In this document: one piece after another, positions 26,211 to 36,109 of the stretch
Layout of the letters: each line of letters opens with the position of its first letter
Numbering within the stretch: position 1 is the stretch's first letter
Assembly (NCBI GenBank): GCA_036345935.2
Contig: JADWOT020001383.1
Span: 1-64,000, forward strand
From: Taenia hydatigena
Taxonomy: Eukaryota; Platyhelminthes; Cestoda; Cyclophyllidea; Taeniidae
DNA: 64,000 nt
Direction: 5' to 3'
Notes under the pieces: generated by a model
Told to the model about the DNA's origin: nothing
The model's database searches: none
What the model saw: the letters and a program-made list of their open reading frames with translations, nothing else
Program-made: the position numbers and the translations under genes

Positions 26211-26599
26211 ACGCTACCAATTTAGCAGGAGCGAACAAAGGAATAGCATCACCACAATTATGCACACAATAAATAAAAATTCATGCCATCAACTAAGTGG
26301 CAAAAATGATTGCTTAACACCGCACTCAATGCGTGCACAAGTCTTAAGCCCACCTTTGCTCTGATCTAACTGCCAACGCAGAATGACTCAAGCAAATATT
26401 TGCAGGCAGCCCATCATACAGAGTCGTCCTTATTTAAAGCAAACCGAGCCTTTCATACATAGGTGCACGCAAATACCTTGGTATTTCATCACTGTACACC
26501 AGTGAACCTGATTTAATTAGGTTAAGGAAATTGTTAGCGAAATCAAATTGCATCGCCACAGACACAGGCTATTCACAGACAACTAGGCACTCCACGGAC

Positions 26600-26857
26600 C
26601 TAATCTTCCTTTACCATTCGGACATGTGGGCACACGGGCTTCCCAGGGCCCTCTAAAAACTCTTGAATTCCATCACCGATTCTTCTGAATGCGCCACTTA
26701 TCCTTTGACGGATGCTACTTCATCCAGCCGAAGCAAGGTCATCCACTCGTACGTTAGCTTCGTCAGGCTCCTGGGTCAACTCCTCTTCCTCTCGCGCCTC
26801 GGTCACTTCCTTACCCTCTAGGGCGTCAGGCATTTCAAAGAGGTTTTCCTCTAATTC
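26600..26857 (-). pseudogene. Glu-rich coding relic with one in-frame stop
   Basis: On the minus strand 45 codons (26857 down to 26723) encode a very acidic stretch including EAREEEELTQEPDEANV. A TGA at 26722-26720 follows, then 39 more codons in the same frame (SIRQRISGAFRRIGDGIQEF, a basic amphipathic segment, then EGPGKPVC) to a TAG. The abrupt change from acidic to basic-amphipathic within a single frame recalls precursors with an acidic pro-region, but that is only a resemblance. Two further stops lie just upstream. It lies on the same strand as, and about 400 bases downstream of, repeat copy B, so it may be a later exon of that unit. A broken gene is the most likely reading; sequencing error at the TGA is an alternative. 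Confidence 0.4.
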
Positions 26858-27239
26858 TCATACAGCCTCCTAATTCGTCGCCTTTTTTAACTACTGCACT
26901 TTAGTCAACCTAGAAACAAGGTAGGCCTGTTAAAAATTATTTAGAATTCCTTTGTTAGATCCCAATCATAAATTTATTCTGCAAATCGCCTTCTCTAACT
27001 AGCGTTTTCGCGCGCTCAATTAGTGGTAAAAGTCACGATTATAACTGATTAAAGTACAAATTAACAGTTTCGGATGGAGTATGGGTGTCTACACTGGCTT
27101 AAATACCACCTTCGTCAAACTTAGTAGGCAAGCGCATAAGTGTTCAACCGCTTTCCACCGTTCATCTTGCCTCCCACGATGTCATTTTTCCACCATCTAG
27201 CTCTTCGTCAGTGGCTCAATTCTGCTTTGTTATTCAGAT

Positions 27240-27470
27240 AGATTCGGTCTGTTCTTCATCAACCACCTGCGCCGTTGCCCTCACAGTCTCTCCTAACCCA
27301 CCAACCTCCAAATTTGCTGTTCGAAAGACGTGAACGAGACATAAAAGATAAAAGAGCAAGAAGTGTCAGTAATTTATGCCACCACCTCTTTAACTCCTAC
27401 TTTCTCCTGCCCTCCTTCTTTCTTATTTCATCCGCATGCGTCGTAACAGCATTGCAACAACTAGTATCTT
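27240..27470 (-). repeat. Dispersed repeat copy B
   Basis: CGTAACAGCAT at 27442-27452 is identical to the reverse complement of 30530-30540 in copy C, and the flanking 60 bases align well. Minus-strand reading from 27467, after CACTAAG, gives DTSCCNAVTTHADEIRKKE and then a stop. The second aligned segment opens after GGGTTAG near 27293 and reads ETVRATAQVVDEEQTE before a stop. The spacing between the two starts is 174 bases. The stretch further downstream still reads ATDEELDGGKMTSWEAR between stops, suggesting that more coding sequence once followed. Confidence 0.65.
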
Positions 27471-27579
27471 AGTGTGGTTTAATTATTAAGGTGAATATAT
27501 ATGGATGGCATCTGTGCCACCTGCTATAAACATTTTCCTTCCCAAAGGTTGATTCCTATGTGCTTCACTTTAGTGTAAG

Positions 27580-28460
27580 TCCATGAAAACAGGCAACTAA
27601 GGGAAATCAGAACCTTTCTCCATCCTCCTTTTTACTCTCTTCTGTAAACGTCTTGTCTTTGCCAATCACCCAAATAATCCCTTGTCCTTTTTAGACAACC
27701 AAGCATGCTAATTCCTTACCACTAGAGAAGTACAATCACTACCATTGTCTGCCCTGGTGTAAGGTACAATTAGTTTAACACACCCCTTTGCTAGCTCTAC
27801 AGCAATCACTAGAAGTGAGTCGTCAATTTCTTAATATAGATCTTGCGTTGCCCAAACTTGTTTTGAAGGCTCGAAAGGTGTCTATCAAAGAGGAAACATG
27901 AGGAGTAAAGTTGTAAAAAGCAGTTTTGACAAGACGCATAACATTAGTATCGGCGGTCCTCCTTCTTCTCTCTCTTGCCCCCTTCACATGCGATATGATG
28001 CAAAAAATACAATTAAGGAGAAAGAGCACAAGCGCAAATGATTTTTACTTCTGAAAAACCACTCACAAGAGATGCTGTCTGAGGCCTGAGACTGAGAGAC
28101 TGAGAGACGGCACCAACCTCAATTTCATCTCCTCTTCCTCGACCCACCCCTTCGAGAGCGAGAATGAGCACATGGCCCCCGATTCTTACTTCGTGCCTTG
28201 TAGGCTAATCGAAATCCTACCTGCCCGTCTTATTACGCAGCCCTTATATTCGTCTTGTCTAGAATGCCTCTACCTGACGCTTTAAAATAATAGGTAAGAA
28301 TGTGTGCCCCCCATTCCAGAACGCATGTTCTGTTTCCATTATGTATCTATGTCTATCTGCCTATTTGCCCGAGTTTGTGCGTATGCCAATGTTCACTTTT
28401 CTTTCCGTCCTTTTAGAAGGTTGACTCAATTTGTGTCAAAAGCAGTTGCGTAAAAAGTAC
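27580..28460. other. Pyrimidine-rich stretches, possibly more decayed copies
   Basis: CT-rich runs occur at about 27600-27690, 28100-28180 and 28380-28420. TAAGGTACAA at 27762-27771 recalls copy C's ATTAAGGTACAAC, and AATAATAGGTAAGAATG near 28288 recalls ATTATAGGTAAGTTAAG. These short matches are not enough to define copies. A GAGACT-type simple repeat lies at 28086-28108. Confidence 0.3.
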
Positions 28461-29403
28461 GTCTGTGCTTGTGCACGTGGGTGCGGAGGCACACCCATCT
28501 TATCTTCTCCTTCTAACTTTTCCTTTTAGCCGACTAAGTCGGCAGTTCCGTATTAAGCGAAGGTTAGTTGATTGCCTGTTTGATCTCAACTCCATCACTT
28601 ACCTATCAACATACTTCAATACCTTTTATCGCATCTTTCGTCGTCCTAAGGCTCCTCTACTTCCTCTTTTCTTCCAAGCTTAAGTGTACACAGTCCGTAA
28701 AACTACCGAAAACCTTATGCTATGTAGAGACAATTTGTCTCCTACAAGACGCAGTACGAGTGAGCACAAGGGACGCAATAGGAGGCAAAATAGACACCGA
28801 CGATGCGCTGAAGGGAGACATGAGAAAGGAGGCGTAGACAAGAGGGCTTCTCGTTGCTTATTTCAAAGACGTCATCAAAGCCACTTTCTCCGTGTCCACC
28901 TTGATCCTAAATACCTGCGAGGAAGTAAGAGAAGACCTCAGTTCACATGGCATAGAGTTGTGTATATTTGTAAAGGCGGATCAAAATAAAGTTTTAAGGC
29001 TGACTTAACTGTAACGTATATGGAGCAGCAGCTTACTTCTAAGGTGTATTCTAAAGCGTTTTTTTAAATCCTATGATTAAAATAATTGTTGTTTTACATT
29101 ATGGAAGGCAATGGTAGTCTATGCGTGCCTTTAGCGGGAGATAAGTGAAATGAATGTTCAACTGGATAAGACAGATGAGTGATTAAGATAGAGGTGAGGA
29201 GATGGGAAGCTTTTAAATTTAAAAGGGTATAGCGCGGAAATAGACAAAAGAGGATTGCGAATGGGCACTGCAGGATAATTTCGCACAGCGCTGTGGTGCG
29301 GCAATCCTAAAGTGATTCAATTTTCTACTTATTTAGACATGCGATAAAGTCAAATTTAAAGAAATCATTCTAATGGAACAAATTCCAATTTTCCTTTGAA
29401 TGA

Positions 29404-29720
29404 AACACCTGTGATAATGTTGAGACGACTCACGCAAATGAATTCAGGGGAAAGAGAGAGAAGGTAGCGCAGGTAGAGGAAAGGATGTTGGTACCATAAG
29501 TTACCCCTTGTTTTTGTGATACCCATCTATTTTGGCCTTTTGAAGTATCTGGAATGGAGGAGTGAATGGTGTAGAGTGACGAGGAGATGAAGAGGGTCAC
29601 GGCAGAAGAGCTAGATAAAACAGGATTAAAGTTGAGAATGAAACAAAACGGGAGAGAGGCAACAGCGGCAATGCGTCGGAGCGAGCTGAATACTTATAGA
29701 AGATACAACACGTAGGGCAG
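29404..29720 (+). repeat. Dispersed repeat copy D, longest open second segment
   Basis: From 29404 the plus strand reads NTCDNVETTHANEFRGKREK and continues KVAQVEER before a stop. The middle block (GATACCCATCTATTTTGG, then GAATGGAGG) aligns with GATCCCATACCTTTTGG, then GGACTGGAGG in copy C. After GTGTAG the second segment starts at 29575 and stays open for about 50 codons, with EEMKRVTAEELDKTG near its start and basic residues after it. The two starts are 171 bases apart. This copy best preserves the second segment and would be the first to test for expression. Confidence 0.65.
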
Positions 29721-30509
29721 CATGATTAACGGTTTGTTGTGTGATGGACCGACTCAAATCTAATAAGAGTAAATCGATCAGTAGCAAGTGTTGCGTGGTG
29801 TCTCTTAGCGCCATCTGGTGTAGACTTTGGACATCACCCTACTCAGGTGGTCACGCGAGAGAAGACATCATTTATGCTCGTGTTTTTTGCCTTGGCCGAG
29901 TTTCGTGCATTGATTTGCATGCAAAGTAGGTGGAAGCGAATGAGATGAACCACCAATACTTATGTAATTCTACTCAAAGGCACTACCCTTTTGTTAATGC
30001 TTGTCTTTAGCTTTTGCCTCTGATGTTTCTCTCTTTTGCAAGGACGCCTATTAGGCAGTCAGGTACAATGAGGGCAGTGCGAGATAATCTTGCTTAAAGG
30101 CATTAGCAATTACTCCTTGCCATTACAATGAAGCAAGCAGAGGCTCGCTTCTGCTGATTAGTTTAAGTTGCATGCCAAATCTAATTAATGCCTTGCATCA
30201 TGGAGTACGATGGCAGTGGTTGCACCTCTCCGGTGGGGTGGAGCATTATGATTGTTTAGCTAAAGGGAACATATGAATGGCTGAGTGCAAGACAAAGTCG
30301 AGAAGAAGCAAAAGGGTGAGAAAAGGTTTATTGTTAAAATTTCTCTTCCTTTTTTTCTTTCTGCATGTTCTCAAACTCCTACATTCACTTATGTTCGCAG
30401 GCAATTATTTTGGTAAATTTACGATTGTCCACTTTTAAAGGAAATACGGATATCTGTCGAAAGCACAATCATAGACACTACCAAAAGTTGTACCTTAATG
30501 CGTGATGCA

Positions 30510-30725
30510 CCCGGACACTACTTATGGCGATGCTGTTACGATGAATGCGAATGAGGTTAGGAAGATGGAGCGGAAGCTGAGGATAGAGTGTTGGCTTAAC
30601 TTACCTATAATTTTTACGATCCCATACCTTTTGGTCCTTTAACTTCTTTGGACTGGAGGGGCAGCAGGTTGGAGACTTGCGTTAAGATCTGTAGAAAGGC
30701 AATGGAGGTAGTTGATGAGAAGTAG
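30510..30725 (+). repeat. Dispersed repeat copy C
   Basis: From 30514 the plus strand reads DTTYGDAVTMNANEVRKMER and remains open to about 30620. The second aligned AG (GCGTTAAG) is followed from 30687 by ICRKAMEVVDEK and a stop. The two starts are 173 bases apart. It lies 1.1 kb downstream of copy D in the same orientation, so the pair could be a local duplication. Confidence 0.65.
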
Positions 30726-30999
30726 ACTGTTCATCATTAAGCACCTGGTGGTTTCGGACTGCACTGTCTCATGACCTAAGACTAAAGTCAAACGACGCAT
30801 TGAGCTGCAATCATGGTCAATTGATAGGTATGACGGACGGCGTAACTGCAAGAACAGGATTAATAAGAATAAGTGAGGAGAATATGTCAAATAAGCTACC
30901 ATATTTATTGAAAGCAATGGTGCAATGGTAGACGTAATTTAATTGGTAAAGTTTTAAAGATTCTACGACCACTTCTTTAGCGAGGTGGTCAAGCGCTTG

Positions 31000-32100
31000 C
31001 TAGCTTGCTGGCTTGAAGCTGCTAATGCTGACGTTACCAACGATGATATACAACTCTGATAGCTGCAGTAAGAGTTGGCGCTGTATTTGCGTTCGTCCGT
31101 CAGCACTTATAATGGGATTTCTATGGTTCTTGTGGTTATTCCTGTCATTAGTTAGTAGGTAAGAAAGCATCCCATAGGGAGAGGAATGAATTTGTTCAAT
31201 CAAATATGAGTATTTAGATAGACCAGCACAACGTACAATAATTTGACGTTAAAACAAGTTTGTATTTCTCCTACTAAAGATTGGATTTATTTTCTCACTG
31301 CCTTCAGGATTCACCAAAAACAAACTTTTTTTTGGGAAAAAAGCCGATTCAAACACAATCGTGCAGAGTAACATTTGCGTGCAGGTGAGATCCTGATATA
31401 TCTAGTTGAAGATGCCCACTACATATCTGCGGCAGTTGCAGCACAGAATAATTTAGATTTTAGGCGATATTTTTCCGTTGTGGACTGGTCTCAGTTCGAA
31501 TTTAGTTACCTTCTGCCTCTGAAAAAAAGATGAATTGGCCGAAATCGCATGCAAATGGGCCACAGATTCACAGTAGTTGAAGTTTCTTCCGCACATTCTT
31601 ATCATAATTTACGTAAGCACAACGTACTGGGCAGCAACTACTAGAAGTAGCACGTCAGAAGGAGCTAAGGTCAATCAAGTTGAAATGCTTGCTGGCATTA
31701 GCTCCACTTGGCCGGTGTTAATGCAAGGCGACTATCCAAATCAGCTTTCTCGACTTATAGCTCAAATGTGTACCTCACTGTCGCTGGAGAATGGCGGCGG
31801 AAGGAGACCATGCCAGCTGAGCTCTTTATCACCAGGTGCTTAGACTGCGCACTCACAAGTTTGCAATCATGGGTCTTAATGCCAGAGCTATCTGTCGTGA
31901 ATTTCGACATTAAGTTTTGTAAGTACGATTAGTGCATGGCAAAGAGGTAAAAAATATATGCTCCAAAGTGATGGCCTTTTTGTAGTAATATGCATAGGCT
32001 CCCCAGCAGTTCATAGCCAAAGTATCTTAGTGGTTTTATTGTTTTGAACTGCTCCACTGAATTACTTAAGCAGCATGCAATACAGTGGCAACTGTGAAGT
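31000..32100. other. No gene recognised
   Basis: Short frames occur only (31000-31203 minus; 31577-31843 and 31708-31932 plus, mutually overlapping). There are no convincing splice or repeat signals. Confidence 0.4.
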
Positions 32101-35100
32101 GCTTGGTGCTTGCATGTGTGCTTGAATTATAGCTAAGCGAGGCTTCATTTGTTTAGAAAGCAGAAACTTCAGTAATTATTGGGACTCACTCGGTATGCAT
32201 GGTGGTCTTCAATATTTCACTTAACAGGAATGTGTACTTTGATGGAGCATTATCTGCTGGGCGTGGAAGTGTTACCTCGCCGTCGCTATTACTCATTGCA
32301 TTTCTTAGGTAAGATTAAGTTATTGTTCATTGGTCGCTACGCTTTGTGCAGTGATGAACCCGATGTGCGCTATTTTGTGCAACGTGCTCTTATCACCTCT
32401 TCGTAGATCCTTTCGTATTTATGTATGGTATTAGGTGCGTTATTTTATGCTTATAATGTCTGCTTGGGCGAGAAATGTATAGAATGTGCGTGGCACTTCG
32501 CGATTCGGTCGTTTCTTGACTTCGAGACCACGGTCGTGTGTTGATAGTATCTTTGTGAAACTTGTTATGTGGGTTCAGCTCTGACGTGAGTTAGTGTTTG
32601 GGGCTGATTCGGGAGCAAAGGATGGTTGCTGAGAGACCTGTAACTCTTCGCTGGGCACTTTCGCATTGCTATACAGACCTTGCCTTGTAGCGGTCTTAAA
32701 TGTTTGGTTTTTAAGACATTATATTTGCTTGTATGTGTTGATGTGGCGGGTCATCGGACGTTTGTGTATCGACTTTTCCACTTTTTTCCTTCTGTACGTT
32801 TCGGATACTACGAATTTACAGTACTGATGAAGCTACATGTGATGAGTGTGTGGAATGATATGCAATGTGGGATGTTTAAGTCATTTGTGGGGGCGTCTCC
32901 TTTGACCTGCGATGCAGATCTTGCCATGGATGATATTGTTGCGCTTGATGGCGTAGCGATAGGTGTTAGCTCTTTTGGTTCAAGCATTGGATAATTGCAT
33001 GATCAGCAGGTAAAAAGACGAGATGGATGTGAGGCTGGTATTGAGTTGGTAGGCAGGCTTATTATCGCGTTGAGAAAGGCCGGTAGATTGGGGTGGAAAT
33101 GGGGGGGAGTGCTGCAGAGCTATTTCGAAATCTTCTCTGGGCCTTTTCTTGAATTCAGGTTTGTTTGCATTTTGAAGTGTATGCCTTTTTGTCTTTGTAT
33201 TTACTGATTTTTTCACTGTGCATGGAAGTATTTTATGTTGCTTCTCAGTTTATGTATTTAGAATGCATAAAGTTGTACGTACGTATAGGAACAGGTCGAA
33301 ATGGATAAAAATTTTTGTTGAATTAATATGAGGAATTGAATTCGGACGAGCTTTTGTTATCCAGCAATAGCACTTTTCATCGCTTGCTAATTTGCTAAAT
33401 AGTTTTGAAGGGAGCAGTTAAAGCTGTCCTGGTGGTTGTTGGATGGTGGATTATATAAACAATCACCTGGCTTTGCGCGGTGCTAGTGTCGTTGCGAGCT
33501 CAAAGTACGACAAGAGTGATTTTTTGCCATGGAGCATCTTGAGATGAGCAGCTAACATTGCAAGGTGCTGATTACGGTCTCAAGGCTTGTTAGCGTAGTG
33601 TTTTTCATATGACTAGTCAGCCTCTCAAGGATGGTGGATGGTGGTGAAGATGGCAGCCCTATTGACCAGCAATCTTTCTGCGACCGCCACCGCCCGCATA
33701 GTTGGTTATGGGCTGCTTTTCGATGTCATCACAGATTCATTCGGCTGCTATCAGCATGTATTATTGCTGACGGTGGCATTGGAGAAGGAGAATGTGGCTG
33801 TAGAAGCCAGCCCATGGGAGTCCACTGAGACGGCACTATGCGCCCCTGAACTCTTCGTCGTCATCGTCGTCGACAGTTTTAATGTTGCAGTCATTCGACC
33901 AATCGATCCTGCTGAAGATTTCCCTGCTTAGTGTTGGATGTTCACTTGCGCAGGACAGAAGTAGCGTGACTTTGTGCTCGAAGGAGTTATGAAAGACTGG
34001 ATGTGGTGTTTTGGTACTAAGGGGTAGTCTGGTGAGTACTTTTCTGTGAGACGAAATGTTGCATAAATTGAATTCGATTTTGTTATTGGCCTGCAATTAT
34101 TAGTTTTGCTTGTTTCCTCTTTAAAATAAGATGTTCAGATTCTGTCGCCTTTAATAATAGTATGGTGTGATTTGAAGAAAATAGGAAGTAGTTGTGGAGT
34201 AATCGGCAGTGTGGTTAGTGTGAGCTGTGCATGCTTGAAAGTGGTTTGGTCAATGCTAAAGAAATTCTAAGCAAGTTGTTGAGGAGCATCCGTGCATACA
34301 TGACTTACGCAAGGAGGCGTTTTCAATGACGGCTACAGGTGTGTGTTGCAGTGAGTGGGGCGACACATTGTCAAAGTACGATTAATTGGTAGGAGAAACG
34401 GTAAATGTCTAATGACTTGATGCCCCAATTGGTTCTGCAGAATCTAACACATACAGTTGATTTCCTTATCGAATTGTGTGAGTGTGCGCGTGTGTGTTGT
34501 TTAACGACCACATCTGTTGGTTAATGGCACTGAGGGGTATTGATGTTGCCTAATGCAATTAGTTAAGTTTGTCGACGTATGGCTGCCATGTGGCACTAGG
34601 TTTGAGACTGATAGTCACATCAAGTCTTAGTTGTTCTGTTAATGCCATGGTCTTGAGGTTGTATCTTTGAAATGATTTGGAATTTTGCTTGTAGGCATGG
34701 TGGTCGGTGGATCCCCATCATTCCCTACGTAATGCGCTTGGGCCATAGGAGGTGAGGAGGGGACTGCAGATGCGGCACAATTACCAGGAAGAGAACGGAG
34801 GATGGCGTTGAAGGCGGAGAGAGGGACTGTGTAACGCTTCAGTGGTTTGTTAAATGACGGGTATTGGTGATGGAGGCACATATGTCCCCCGCTGTTTTAC
34901 CTTCGCCGAGTGTGTCGTGGGTACGTGGAATAGATGTGTATTCCGCCCAAACGTTGTATCTTATTTGGTGTTCTTGGGGTGAGGGAAGGCTGAAGGCGCT
35001 GCAGTGGGTATGTATGCAGTAGTGATGGAGATGTTTTGTTACGACTTAGAGCACTGTTGACCGTAGCTCATTTTTGTGACTCCGTGACAGATGCAGAATG

Positions 35101-35250
35101 TTTTGTTCCATCAAGCATTCAATTTTTCATTGTTTTGTTGGGTTGCATTTGATAGTTGGCATTGATGACAAGTGCATTTGTGACATGCTGCCTTGTAGCC
35201 TTGAGAAGGGGTTTCAAATGTGTGAAAGATGTGACAGCGTCATCTATTAA
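32100..35250 (+). other. Long G+T-rich strand-asymmetric domain
   Basis: For about 3.1 kb the plus strand is rich in G and T. I counted 44 of 60 at 32701-32760 and 39 of 60 at 34201-34260. Plus-strand frames at 32179-32406, 32680-32994 and 33638-33931 lie in it. Introns of transcribed genes often show T over A and G over C on the coding strand, so a plus-strand transcription unit with long introns is one explanation. No exon chain could be assembled to prove it. Confidence 0.5.
33638..33931 (+). CDS. Possible exon, 97 codons, unknown
   Basis: This frame starts MVVKMAALLTSNLSATATAR and ends in TAG. It is noticeably richer in G+C than its surroundings, with G or C at many third positions. Its middle contains two hydrophobic stretches separated by an acidic linker. 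An AG (AGTCAG) lies just upstream at 33620, so it could be an internal or terminal exon. The opposite-strand frame at 33836-34096 ends in an acidic DDDDDEEFRGA tail and is an alternative reading. The plus strand is favoured only by the strand asymmetry of the region. Confidence 0.25.
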   Translation: MVVKMAALLTSNLSATATARIVGYGLLFDVITDSFGCYQHVLLLTVALEKENVAVEASPWESTETALCAPELFVVIVVDSFNVAVIRPIDPAEDFPA

Positions 35251-35315
35251 AACGTGCTAGTTATAAGAAAACCACACACGAGTCTACCGCGTCAGCCGCT
35301 GATTTACATGCAAGT

Positions 35316-35358
35316 AAGGAAGGGGGAAGGGAGAGAGGGTGGGAGGAAGGGAAGGAAA
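35316..35358 (+). repeat. Purine tract with G-quadruplex motif
   Basis: A purine run broken by a single T spans these bases. At 35322-35343 four G-runs of 5, 3, 3 and 3 are separated by loops AA, AGAGA and T, meeting the usual G3+ with 1-7 base loop rule. A fifth GGG follows at 35349-35351. It sits within 100 bases of the point where the strand composition changes. Confidence 0.75.
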
Positions 35359-35508
35359 CTAAAGTCATGGCTTCAGTATTGTGCTGCCACTTTCGTTGAC
35401 GGGTGGACTGAAGAAGAGCATTAGGCAATCAGCTGAGCAATAAAACAGTTTAAAAGAAAGTAAAGGAGCATGGGGACGAACATATCAATGAATTAATTAG
35501 TAACTCAG

Positions 35509-35530
35509 TCAATCAATCAATCAATCAATC
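35509..35530. repeat. TCAA microsatellite, 5.5 units
   Basis: This is a perfect run of TCAA units over 22 bases, the cleanest tetranucleotide repeat in the window. Confidence 0.9.
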
Positions 35531-36109
35531 ACACACGGTAGACGATGCAACCGAAACATTAGTGGATGGATCAATTAGAGAATTAAGAGAATCGGACAAT
35601 TTATGTGGTTCCCACAGCAATTCACCTGCAAAATTTCTGCAGAGACGTTTGAAGCTCATTATGGAAGAGTTCATACCTATCGACATAACGGACGTCACAT
35701 TAAAAAGTTACTCAAGGACACTTTGCTCACATTGAGGCTCCCGTAAGCAGCGGTGCTGCACCCACATTCACAATTCCATCTCCTGCGGCGAATTTGACAC
35801 CAACGCTGACCATCCTCGAAAAAAACAAGCTCTTGTCAAATAACGCTCTGGAGTGCAGGTTTAGACCAGACCAGCATCCCCTGAAATAGCTAGTGGTCAG
35901 AGACCCGTTGCCGTACCCAACCGGAACCACCAACTACTTTGCGTGAGCGTAACGGCCCCAACTTCTTGCACCGGGTTGATCAAATTTAACCAACTTGAAG
36001 GCACCCGCTCTCCAATTCGAAACAAGAAACCCCACTCGCCTCAACTTTTGTGTTGCACAATGCATTAAGCGATTAACTAAGGTTGTTATGTCAGTGTTTT
36101 AATAGACTG

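Noticed and set aside
32100..35250. Nuclear copy of mitochondrial DNA, suggested by G+T richness
   Set aside because: Translated frames contain none of the hydrophobic patterns of mitochondrial proteins, and stops are frequent when TGA is read as Trp as well.
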